A stretch of DNA of 64,000 nucleotides from Terrimonas sp. (GTDB lineage: Bacteria > Bacteroidota > Bacteroidia > Chitinophagales > Chitinophagaceae), in assembly GCA_016125075.1 (NCBI GenBank), contig WGMO01000010.1, positions 186,001-250,000 on the forward strand. Direction: 5' to 3'. Positions 34,206 through 42,924 of the stretch are shown piece by piece. The notes under the pieces are model-generated. The model ran no database searches. It was given only the letters and a program-made list of their open reading frames with translations, and was not told the DNA's origin. Each line of letters begins with the position of its first letter. Position 1 is the first letter of the stretch. Both the position numbers and the translations under genes were made by a program.

Positions 34206-36905
34206 ATGAAAATACAGTTTTACCTGCGATTTTATACATCGTATGGACAAACGCTATGGATTAGTGATAATGGTATTTTGCCGGGTACTGACCTGGAAAA
34301 TGAGGCCATTCCCATGACCTATCTAAATGATGAGTTTTGGACGGCTACCATTAATATCAATGAACAGGCTACAGACAAATTCAATTATAAATATATTCTC
34401 CAAAATAAGGATGGCGAAATTGTTCCGGAATGGGGCAACGACAGGATCATCGATCTTGCCGCACAAAACGCTTCTGTGATCCACCTTGTTGATACCTGGA
34501 ACCATACCGGGGAATTTGAAAATTCATTTTATACGGCTCCGTTTACAGAAGTTTTGCTAAAACGAAGCGGTAAAAAATCAGGTGTAAAACAGGATAAAGA
34601 CTATACACATATCTTCAGGATCAAAGCTCCTTTGATCAGAAAAGACGAGACCGTTTGCCTGGTCGGGAGTGGCGGAAAACTGAACGACTGGTCCACCAGC
34701 TCGCCAATACGATGCGAAAAAGAAGGGAACTGGTTTGTGGCCAGGGTGAACCTGGCTGCCGAGGAATTTCCGATTGCTTACAAGTATGGGGTGTACCATC
34801 AGAAGAACCAGGAATTTATTCAATTTGAATCCGGTAACAACAGGATTTTGTATGATGATGCAGCCCCGGGAAAATTAACCTATATACATGATGGCTTTAT
34901 CCAATTGCCCAATACAACCTGGAAAGGTGCCGGGATCGCCGTGCCGGTATTCAGCCTGAGAAGCAAAAAAAGTTTTGGGGTAGGGGAGTTTACAGATATC
35001 AAATTGCTGGTCGACTGGGCCAGGAAAATCGGCATGAAGCTGGTACAGATCCTGCCGGTAAATGACACAACTGCCAAGCATACCTGGGAAGACTCTTATC
35101 CTTATGCAGCTATTTCGGCATTCGCCCTCCACCCGCTTTATATCAATCTTGAAGAAGTGGCAGGCAAAAAACAGGAAGACAAAATCAAACTGCTTCGTAA
35201 AAAACAAAAACAGCTTAACGAAATTGAAACCGTTGACTATGAAACGGTGATGAAATTCAAGCTCTCTGTTTTGAAGGAACTCTATACGGATTCAGGAAAA
35301 GAAATTTTAAAATCAGAGGATTTCAAAGAATTTTTTCAGAAAAACGATCACTGGCTGGTTCCCTATGCAGCCTTTTGTTACTTGCGGGATAAATATGGAA
35401 CGGCCCATTATGATGAATGGACTTCATATGCGGTGTACAGGAAAGAGGAGATCGATAAACTGAATACCCCAGGCTCAGTCGCTGCGGATGCCATCAGGTT
35501 CCAGTATTTCATACAATATCATCTGCATGTACAGGTAAAGGAAGCCACAACCTATGCACATAAAAACGGCATCATCCTCAAAGGAGATATCCCGATTGGA
35601 ATTTATCGTTACGGTTGTGATGCCTGGGTGGCCCCGGATCTATATGAAATGGATAAACAGGCCGGTGCCCCTCCGGATGACTTTGCCATAAAAGGTCAAA
35701 ACTGGGGTTTTCCAACGTATAACTGGCCAAAAATGCAGGAAGACCAATTTGACTGGTGGCGCAGGAGGTTTGAACAGATGAGTAATTATTTTGATGCTTT
35801 CAGGATCGATCATATACTTGGGTTCTTCCGCATATGGGCAATCCCCGATCATGCAGTACAGGGCATTATGGGTCATTTTGTACCTGCCATACCGGTAAGT
35901 ATTCATGAGTTTGGGGAAAGGGGCATTTGGTTTGACCATGACCGGTATTGTAAACCCTATATCACAGATACCGTACTGGATGCGTATTTTGGTTCTCTCG
36001 CCGAAAGGGTTAAAACCGATTACCTGGTTCCCAATACACACGGCGGATACGATCTGTTACCGGAATTGGATACCCAGAAAAAAATAGAAAAGTTTTTCAG
36101 GAAACTGGAGGAAACGGATGAAAATAATAAGCTAAAATATGGCTTATTGGATCTTGTTTCCAATGTGATCCTTTTCAAAGAAAATAATACCGAAACCGAC
36201 CAGTTTCATTTCCGCATTGCGATGGATCGTACCATTTCATTCCGTCATCTGGAATGGAATACCCAGCAAAAATTGAAGGAACTTTATATCAATTATTTTT
36301 TTGAAAGACAGGATGAGTTCTGGAAAAAAGAAGCCATGCATAAATTGCCTTATCTCAAAAGAGCCACCAATATGCTCATTTGCGGGGAGGACCTGGGCAT
36401 GGTACCGGGTTGCGTTCCCGAAGTGATGAAACAGCTGGGCATCCTGAGCCTGGAAATACAAAGAATGCCCAAGGATTCAAAAAAGGAGTTCTTTAATCCC
36501 GCAGAAGCTCCCTACTTATCGGTCGTCACGCCCTCTACCCATGATATGAGCACAATCAGGGGCTGGTGGGAAGAGGATAAAATCAAAATACAGAAATTCT
36601 TTAACCAGGAACTGTCCCAATGGGGAGATGCCCCTTATTACTGTGAAGCATGGATCAACCGGGCCATTGTACTGCAACACCTCTATTCTCCCGCTATGTG
36701 GAGCATCTTTCAATTACAGGATATCCTGGGCATGAGCGAAACCATCAGAAGGGAAAACCCCCATGAAGAAAGGATCAATATCCCGGCTGACCCCAAACAT
36801 TACTGGCGGTACAGGATGCACCTGACTTTGGAGGAACTGATCAAAGAAGATACCTTTAACGATGAACTGGCCGATTATATTTATCATTCAGGAAGAAACC
36901 GTTAA
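34206..36905 (+). CDS. malQ: 4-alpha-glucanotransferase with N-terminal starch-binding modules
   Basis: GH77 amylomaltase/disproportionating enzyme (899 aa) that transfers maltooligosaccharide chains and releases glucose. ATG 34206 starts directly on a CBM20-like module (MKIQFYLRFYTSYGQTLWIS); a second such module lies at about 130-245 (HIFRIKAPLIRKDETVCLVG). The GH77 catalytic domain follows, with the nucleophile segment FDAFRIDHILGFFRIW, the acid/base segment LICGEDLGMVPG and the third carboxylate in TPSTHDMSTIRGWW. The CBM20 pair gives the larger DPE2-like architecture instead of the shorter bacterial MalQ. The next gene starts 5 bp after its stop. Confidence 0.94.
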   Translation: MKIQFYLRFYTSYGQTLWISDNGILPGTDLENEAIPMTYLNDEFWTATININEQATDKFNYKYILQNKDGEIVPEWGNDRIIDLAAQNASVIHLVDTWNHTGEFENSFYTAPFTEVLLKRSGKKSGVKQDKDYTHIFRIKAPLIRKDETVCLVGSGGKLNDWSTSSPIRCEKEGNWFVARVNLAAEEFPIAYKYGVYHQKNQEFIQFESGNNRILYDDAAPGKLTYIHDGFIQLPNTTWKGAGIAVPVFSLRSKKSFGVGEFTDIKLLVDWARKIGMKLVQILPVNDTTAKHTWEDSYPYAAISAFALHPLYINLEEVAGKKQEDKIKLLRKKQKQLNEIETVDYETVMKFKLSVLKELYTDSGKEILKSEDFKEFFQKNDHWLVPYAAFCYLRDKYGTAHYDEWTSYAVYRKEEIDKLNTPGSVAADAIRFQYFIQYHLHVQVKEATTYAHKNGIILKGDIPIGIYRYGCDAWVAPDLYEMDKQAGAPPDDFAIKGQNWGFPTYNWPKMQEDQFDWWRRRFEQMSNYFDAFRIDHILGFFRIWAIPDHAVQGIMGHFVPAIPVSIHEFGERGIWFDHDRYCKPYITDTVLDAYFGSLAERVKTDYLVPNTHGGYDLLPELDTQKKIEKFFRKLEETDENNKLKYGLLDLVSNVILFKENNTETDQFHFRIAMDRTISFRHLEWNTQQKLKELYINYFFERQDEFWKKEAMHKLPYLKRATNMLICGEDLGMVPGCVPEVMKQLGILSLEIQRMPKDSKKEFFNPAEAPYLSVVTPSTHDMSTIRGWWEEDKIKIQKFFNQELSQWGDAPYYCEAWINRAIVLQHLYSPAMWSIFQLQDILGMSETIRRENPHEERINIPADPKHYWRYRMHLTLEELIKEDTFNDELADYIYHSGRNR

Positions 36906-36910
36906 ATGAT

Positions 36911-37933
36911 TTGAAAGTCAATTATCACTCATATCAGTTACCCTTCCGGTTCCCATTTACTATTTCAAGGGGTACAAAAACCCACCAGCCCACGCTGCTT
37001 GTAGAACTCGAGCATTTTGGTGTTAAAGGATATGGTGAGGCTCCTGCCATTACTTATTATCATATTACAGTAGAGGATATGATCAGGGATATTGAAAGCA
37101 GGAAAATGTTTATTGAAAAGTTTGCTTTTACAGACCCGGAACGGTATTGGCATTACCTCCATCACCTTATACCGGGTAATCCCTTCCTGGTTTGTGCGCT
37201 TGATATGGCCGCATGGGACCTGTTTGGTAAATTAAAAAACAAACCGCTATATCAGTTATGGGGGCTCGATATGTCAAAAAAACCGGTAACGGACTATACG
37301 ATCGGGATGGATACGATCGAGAAAATGGTTTCAAAAATGAAAGAGAAACCCTGGCCGGTTTATAAGGTAAAAGTCGGAACTGCCAATGACATTCAAATGG
37401 TCAGGGCCCTGCGGGAAAATACGGAATCCGTTATCCGGGTCGATGCCAATGCTGGATGGACCCTGGAGGAAGCATTGCAGAAAATTCCGCAACTCAAAGA
37501 ACTGGGCGTGGAACTGGTTGAACAACCGCTCCCGAAAGAAAACTGGGAGGACATGAAGATCTTGTTTGAGCGTTCACCCTTGCCTCTTATTGCTGATGAA
37601 AGTTGTGTGAGCGAACAGGATGTTGACAAATGCAAAGGTTATTTTCATGGCATTAATATAAAACTCACCAAGTGCAGCGGTATCACGCCCGCCCGGAGAA
37701 TGATTTCCAGGGCCAGGGAACTCGACCTGAAGATCATGATAGGCTGCATGAATGAAACCACGGTCGGTTCATCCGCCATGGCTCATTTATCTCCGCTGGT
37801 TGATTATCTGGATATGGATGGTCCGCTCTTGCTGAATGAAGATATCGCTACCGGGTTGGAATATGCTGATGGTAATTTTTCAATGGCCGGTGGCACCGGT
37901 CTTTGTATCCGGTTAATGACGCCTGCTCAATAA
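36911..37933 (+). CDS. Dipeptide epimerase (L-Ala-D/L-Glu epimerase-like, enolase superfamily)
   Basis: A 340-residue member of the mandelate racemase/muconate lactonizing enzyme group. Catalytic signatures: KVKVG (general-base Lys), RVDANAGW, VEQPL and ADES metal ligands, and IKLTKCSGI with the second Lys. This pattern fits L-Ala-D/L-Glu epimerases that recycle murein peptides. The start is a TTG at 36911: the ATG 6 bp upstream is out of frame, and the N-terminal strand VNYHSYQLPFRFPFTISRG is needed for the fold. Being 5 bp behind malQ, it is probably translated by coupling. Exact dipeptide specificity is uncertain. Confidence 0.87.
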   Translation: MKVNYHSYQLPFRFPFTISRGTKTHQPTLLVELEHFGVKGYGEAPAITYYHITVEDMIRDIESRKMFIEKFAFTDPERYWHYLHHLIPGNPFLVCALDMAAWDLFGKLKNKPLYQLWGLDMSKKPVTDYTIGMDTIEKMVSKMKEKPWPVYKVKVGTANDIQMVRALRENTESVIRVDANAGWTLEEALQKIPQLKELGVELVEQPLPKENWEDMKILFERSPLPLIADESCVSEQDVDKCKGYFHGINIKLTKCSGITPARRMISRARELDLKIMIGCMNETTVGSSAMAHLSPLVDYLDMDGPLLLNEDIATGLEYADGNFSMAGGTGLCIRLMTPAQ

Positions 37934-38011
37934 GCCTGGCCGGGTAATTTCCAATGATGATGCTTGCATCCCCCGATTCTCTTTTGTACTTTGTTAGTGC
38001 TGAACAAGATT

Positions 38012-38896
38012 GTGAGAACATCCATCATCTTATTAATATCCGGTTTTTTTGTATCCAATCATTCCCCCTTGCTGGGTCAACACCCAAAAAATGATTGGAG
38101 CCTGCAATTTTTTGCCGGTACGATCAACTACCAGGGTGACCTCAAACCAACCAGTTTTACATTCAATCATTCCAATCCTGCCATTAATATTCTTGTTCGG
38201 AAACCGATCAATAACTGGCTCAGTTTCCGTATGGGGATGGGGTTGGGAAAAATTGAAGGAGCAGACCGCTACAATCGCAATTACCTCGTGCCCCGCAACT
38301 TAAGTTTTTATTCAACCATAAAAGAAATATCCGCCGAACTGGAAGTCGCCATTCCGGAGATTGCAGCTACCCATTTATCAGCCTACCTCTATGGCGGAAT
38401 GACGGTTTTTCATTTTAATCCCTGGACCTATGACCGCAACGGTAAAAAAACCCACCTGCATCCACTCAGTACAGAAGGGCAGGGGTTGCCGGGATATCCC
38501 GAAAGAAAACCTTATAAACTGATTCAGCCTGCCCTTTCATTCGGAACGGGTTTCCGGTATGAGCTGAATGAATGTATCCAACTGGGAATAACTTTCAGCC
38601 AGCGAAAATCCTTTACCGATTACCTGGATGATGTGAGCAGTTTTTATCCTGACAAAGACGACCTTTTGGCAGCCAAAGGAATCACCGCCGTACAGCTTGC
38701 TTACAGGGGGGATGAACTTCCGGGGGGGGCACCCTATCCTCCTCATGCCGGCACCCAAAGGGGAACGGCTTCAGAAATGGATTGGTATTATTATTTTGGA
38801 CTTACAATTGAATTCAAATTAAACTGCATAAAAGCATTCCTATCAGGATGGAAAGGGAGTCATGAATCTTTTTACGCATCACACTGCCCCAAATAG
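38012..38896 (+). CDS. DUF6089-type outer-membrane barrel protein (first of a tandem pair)
   Basis: About 294 residues with a signal peptide (VRTSIILLISGFFVSN...LLGQ) and a beta-barrel body. Signature segments shared with the next gene: NYQGDL, NYLVPRNLS, FTDYLDDVS and YRGDELPGG. GTG 38012 is a best guess; GTG 37997 and TTG 37964 are also in frame, but a -7-like TACTTTG at 37987-37993 would place them upstream of or at the transcription start. Compared with its paralogue it has a longer N-terminus and C-terminus. Function unknown. Confidence 0.72.
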   Translation: MRTSIILLISGFFVSNHSPLLGQHPKNDWSLQFFAGTINYQGDLKPTSFTFNHSNPAINILVRKPINNWLSFRMGMGLGKIEGADRYNRNYLVPRNLSFYSTIKEISAELEVAIPEIAATHLSAYLYGGMTVFHFNPWTYDRNGKKTHLHPLSTEGQGLPGYPERKPYKLIQPALSFGTGFRYELNECIQLGITFSQRKSFTDYLDDVSSFYPDKDDLLAAKGITAVQLAYRGDELPGGAPYPPHAGTQRGTASEMDWYYYFGLTIEFKLNCIKAFLSGWKGSHESFYASHCPK

Positions 38897-39009
38897 TTTC
38901 AAGATTTATCATTTCCCTAACAAACTTTCAGCACTTGCCGTTTTCTAACTTCGTTATCTCTTCAAAGGTAATTAGGCTTCATTTTTGCTTACCCTAATAA
39001 AATTCTGTT

Positions 39010-39879
39010 ATGAAAACTTTCTGGACGGTAACAGTTTTTCTGGGCATTTCTTCAATGGTCTCAGCACAAAACTGGCATATTGGTGTTAACGGCGGCATCG
39101 CCAATTACCAGGGCGACCTGGTGGATAAATATTATGATTTCAGGCAAACAAAAGGCCATGTTGGCCTCACCGCCAGTTATGAGTTATTTGACCAGATCAT
39201 TTTAAGAGGTGGCATCACTTACGCAAAAATCAGCGGGAGTGACCAATACAGCAATAAGGATTACCTGGTGGCCAGGAATTTAAGTGCTGCCACAGCCATC
39301 ACAGAATTGAGTTTTGTCGGCGAATTCTATCTCAACAACCTATATTATAAACGATATTCACCCTATCTTTTTGGCGGACTGGCCTTATTTCATTTCAACC
39401 CTTACACCTATGACAGTGCTGGTACTAAGGTTTTTTTAAAACCCCTGGGTACCGAAGGACAGGGCATCTCCGGTTACGGGAAAAAGCCCTATGCGCTTAC
39501 ACAAATTGCACTTCCCTTTGGTGCCGGTATCAAATATGCCCTCACGGACAATATCAGGTTGGGATTTGAACTGGGTTTCCGGAAAACATTTACTGATTAC
39601 CTGGATGATGTCAGCACTTCCTATGCAGATCCGAATGATCTGCTTACCGCCAGGGGGCCGCTTGCTGTTTCCCTCTCCTACAGAGGCGATGAACTGCCCG
39701 GCGGTGACCCGGTTTATCCTGCAAAGGGGGTACAAAGGGGAGGTGCGAAATATAAAGACCTCTATTATTTCACCGGTTTCAATCTCAGTTTCAGGATGGT
39801 TAAGAAAACAACGAATAACAATGGCCTGTTCCGTCCGGGAAGAAAGGGTAAACTTGCCTGTCCGACGGTTCCTCTATAA
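39010..39879 (+). CDS. DUF6089-type outer-membrane barrel protein (second of a tandem pair)
   Basis: A 289-residue paralogue of the preceding product. Signal peptide MKTFWTVTVFLGISSMVSA-Q, then ANYQGDL, DYLVARNLS, FGGLALFHFNPYTYD, FTDYLDDVS and YRGDELPGG. The pair looks like an old tandem duplication: segments around the turns are conserved, the strands have diverged. About 110 bp separate the genes, so they may be transcribed independently. Cellular role unknown; outer-membrane location is inferred from the signal peptide and the alternating aromatic pattern. Confidence 0.82.
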   Translation: MKTFWTVTVFLGISSMVSAQNWHIGVNGGIANYQGDLVDKYYDFRQTKGHVGLTASYELFDQIILRGGITYAKISGSDQYSNKDYLVARNLSAATAITELSFVGEFYLNNLYYKRYSPYLFGGLALFHFNPYTYDSAGTKVFLKPLGTEGQGISGYGKKPYALTQIALPFGAGIKYALTDNIRLGFELGFRKTFTDYLDDVSTSYADPNDLLTARGPLAVSLSYRGDELPGGDPVYPAKGVQRGGAKYKDLYYFTGFNLSFRMVKKTTNNNGLFRPGRKGKLACPTVPL

Positions 39880-39946
39880 GCAGGTCTGAATTCAAACCAA
39901 TTCTTTTGCCAATTGTAGTTTAATTTTGAATCAGATAAACTACAGA

Positions 39947-41869
39947 ATGGCCTATAGCAATCTTCAGCATTTTATTGATACCCTCGAAAAAGAAGGTGAA
40001 CTCGTCCGCATCAGAAGTTACGTTGACCCCAAACTCGAAATAGCAGAAATAACGGATAGGATCAGCAAAACAGCAGGAGGCGGGAAGGCCTTGCTGTTTG
40101 AAAACACGGGTTATGATTTCCCGGTACTGATGAATGCCTACGGTAGTGAACGCAGAATGTGCCTGGCTTTAGGAGTGAACCACCTCAACGATATTGCGAA
40201 TGAAATTGAGGCCTTGTTTAAATTGATGTCATCTCCCAAAGAAGGGATATTAGACAAACTCAGGTTATTGCCGAAACTCAGTCAGTTTGCCTCCTGGATG
40301 CCAAAAGTCATAAAGGGAAAGGGTGCATGCCAGGAGATCATCATGAAAGACCCGGATATCACGAAACTACCCGTTATAACCTGTTGGCCCAATGACGGTG
40401 GACCATTTGTTACCCTTCCTGTCATTCACACCAAAGATCCCAATACAAACGGCAGAAATGTAGGCATGTACCGCATGCAGGTGTTTGGTCCCACCCTTAC
40501 GGGGATGCACTGGCACAAACACAAGGTATCGGCAAAACATTTTGCTGAGTATAAAAAGCTGGGCAAAAAAATGCCGGTAGCGGTTGCCCTGGGTGGCGAC
40601 CCGGTTTATGCGTATGCTGCCACAGCACCTTTGCCTGAAAACGTGGATGAATACATGCTGGCAGGTTTCTTAAGAAAGAAAAAAGTGGAACTGGTCAAAT
40701 GTATATCGCAACCGGAGATTGAAGTACCTGCCGACGCCGATTTCGTGATTGAAGGCTTTGTTGACCCGGCTGATGCGCTAATCTGGGAAGGGCCTTTTGG
40801 TGACCATACCGGTTATTATTCCTTACCAGACTGGTATCCGAGATTCCATATTACCGCCATCACCCATAAGAAAAACCCTGTTTACCCGGCCACCATTGTA
40901 GGTATCCCTCCCCAGGAAGATGCCTGGCTGGGCAAAGCCACGGAAAGAATTTTTCTGGCACCGATAAAAATGACCATGGTACCCGAAATTGCAGACATGG
41001 ATATGCCGGTGGAAGGGGTCTTTCATAACCTGGTGATCACGAAAATCCATAAAGAATATGCCGGACAGGGACAAAAAGTGATGAATGCCATGTGGGGAGC
41101 CGGGCAAATGATGTTCAATAAGATACTGGTGCTGGCAGATGGCACCATTCCCATTGGTGATTATGAACAGCTGGCCGCCTATGTATTCAAAAACCTGAAT
41201 CCCGCCACCGATATCTATTTTTCACAAGGACCGATGGATGTACTGGATCATAGTTGCAGTAAAATGGGTTTCGGTGGTAAAATGTGCCTGGACGGCACCC
41301 ATAAATTTGATGAAGAAAAAGAAGACGCTTATCAATGGCCCTTACCTGGCAATGGAGATAGTTTTGATGTGTTAAAAGAGAAATTCCCGGAAATCAGTGA
41401 AGTCAATACGGGTTTATTGAAAAAAAACATACCCTGCATTATTGTATCGGTTGAAAAAAACAGGAAGGGTCATATTCCATCATTGCATGAACAGGTCTGT
41501 TCCCTGCCGGCGATCAGGTGTATCAAGATGATCCTCTATGTGGAGCATACCGTACAGGCCAATGACCTTGCAACTGCCCTCTGGAGGTTTTGTAATAACC
41601 TTGACCCAAAAAGAGACCATTTCCTTTTTCAAAGCCGTGACGAAAGTACCGGGCAGCAATTTGCCTGTATCGGGCTTGATGGGACCAGGAAAACAAAAGC
41701 CTATGATAATTTTCAGCGCGACTGGCCCAATATTATCGTTGCAGATCCGGAGACAATTACATCCATTGATAAAAAATGGGATCAGCTGGGGCTGGGAAAA
41801 CTGATTCCCTCACCTTCCCTGAAATTCCAGGACCAGATGTATGGCTCTGAAGCCGTGGTACAATCATAA
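39947..41869 (+). CDS. UbiD-family decarboxylase, possibly for menaquinone synthesis
   Basis: A 640-residue UbiD-like enzyme; the family decarboxylates aromatic acids using prenylated FMN. Characteristic segments: LPVITCWPNDGGPFVTLP, the GMYRMQVFGPTLTGMHWHKHK cofactor-region motif, WEGPFGDHTGYYS (carrying the conserved Glu) and PPQEDAWLGKATERIF. The length matches the large Bacteroidota/Actinobacteria branch usually annotated as menaquinone biosynthesis decarboxylase; that assignment is by family only, since no other men or mqn gene is nearby. ATG 39947 fits; a -7 element TAATTTTG is at 39921-39928. Confidence 0.82.
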   Translation: MAYSNLQHFIDTLEKEGELVRIRSYVDPKLEIAEITDRISKTAGGGKALLFENTGYDFPVLMNAYGSERRMCLALGVNHLNDIANEIEALFKLMSSPKEGILDKLRLLPKLSQFASWMPKVIKGKGACQEIIMKDPDITKLPVITCWPNDGGPFVTLPVIHTKDPNTNGRNVGMYRMQVFGPTLTGMHWHKHKVSAKHFAEYKKLGKKMPVAVALGGDPVYAYAATAPLPENVDEYMLAGFLRKKKVELVKCISQPEIEVPADADFVIEGFVDPADALIWEGPFGDHTGYYSLPDWYPRFHITAITHKKNPVYPATIVGIPPQEDAWLGKATERIFLAPIKMTMVPEIADMDMPVEGVFHNLVITKIHKEYAGQGQKVMNAMWGAGQMMFNKILVLADGTIPIGDYEQLAAYVFKNLNPATDIYFSQGPMDVLDHSCSKMGFGGKMCLDGTHKFDEEKEDAYQWPLPGNGDSFDVLKEKFPEISEVNTGLLKKNIPCIIVSVEKNRKGHIPSLHEQVCSLPAIRCIKMILYVEHTVQANDLATALWRFCNNLDPKRDHFLFQSRDESTGQQFACIGLDGTRKTKAYDNFQRDWPNIIVADPETITSIDKKWDQLGLGKLIPSPSLKFQDQMYGSEAVVQS

Positions 41870-41891
41870 AGCAAAAGCGTATTTTCATGGT

Positions 41892-42815
41892 ATGAAGAAA
41901 AAAATTTCCCTTGCCTTTTTAACCGTTTTCCTTTTTGCCTGTTCTGCCCAAAAGAAAAATATTAATGCGGAAACGGAAATCCCAAAGACGCTGTTATGGA
42001 AAATAAGCGGAAAAGGCATTGAACACCCTTCCTATCTCTTCGGCACCATTCATATGTTGTGTAAAGATGATGCCCTGCTGAGTGACAGCCTCAAGGCGGC
42101 CATAAAGAATTCCAGCCAGGTTTATTTTGAAGTGGATATGGACAACCTCTTTGAAATGATGGGTGCCATGACAAAGATGAAGATGAGAAACGATACGACC
42201 CTTTCTGATCTTTTAAGTAAAGCGGATTATAATAAGGTAAAAGATTATTTCAATGAAAAAGGAGGGTTGCTTCCCTTTTCTGTCATTGAGAAGTATAAAC
42301 CCTTCCTGGCGGCCTCTACCATGATGGAAGGTAATATGCCCTGTGAAGAAAGCCTGGCCATGGAACAAGTGATCATGCAGGAAGCCGTTAAAGACAAAAA
42401 GAAAATTAACGGCCTTGAAACACTGACCTATCAACTCAGTATTTTTGACAGTATCCCATACCGGACACAGGCCAACCTTTTATTGAAATACATTGAATCC
42501 GGCCAGGATAGCAAAGATGCCATGAGGGAATACAATGAATTATTGAAAGCATACAAGGACCAGGATCTCAATAAACTGGAAAAGCTCACCCGTGACGATG
42601 ATATGGGAATTGCCAATTTTGAAGACCTTCTTCTTTATAACAGAAACCGAAACTGGGTGAAGAAACTGAGTACCCTGTTATTAGACAAACCGCTTACCAT
42701 TGCGGTTGGGGCCGGGCACTTACCCGGAAACCAGGGCCTCCTCAACCTCTTGCGAAAGGAAGGCTTTACCGTAGAACCCGTCAGGAATGAAGTGGTTCTG
42801 AAAACAAAATTATAG
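41892..42815 (+). CDS. TraB/GumN family lipoprotein
   Basis: ATG 41892 opens a lipoprotein signal (LAFLTVFLFAC-SAQ). The 307-residue protein has the TraB/GumN layout: LWKISGKGIEHPSYLFGTIHM near the mature N-terminus, a conserved Glu in VYFEVDMD, and IAVGAGHLPGNQGLLNLL at the end. The fold is related to metal-dependent erythromycin-esterase/Tiki-type hydrolases, but activity of bacterial members is unclear. It starts 22 bp after the ubiD-like gene and is probably co-transcribed. Confidence 0.87.
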   Translation: MKKKISLAFLTVFLFACSAQKKNINAETEIPKTLLWKISGKGIEHPSYLFGTIHMLCKDDALLSDSLKAAIKNSSQVYFEVDMDNLFEMMGAMTKMKMRNDTTLSDLLSKADYNKVKDYFNEKGGLLPFSVIEKYKPFLAASTMMEGNMPCEESLAMEQVIMQEAVKDKKKINGLETLTYQLSIFDSIPYRTQANLLLKYIESGQDSKDAMREYNELLKAYKDQDLNKLEKLTRDDDMGIANFEDLLLYNRNRNWVKKLSTLLLDKPLTIAVGAGHLPGNQGLLNLLRKEGFTVEPVRNEVVLKTKL

Positions 42816-42924
42816 CGACTTTTTCTTCTGTTTATAAAATACCCAATGGAAGGTATTATCTCCGATAATCCTTTTTGTACATTGTGGGTGCTTGTATTCA
42901 TTTGCCACGTCAAACATAGGAAAT

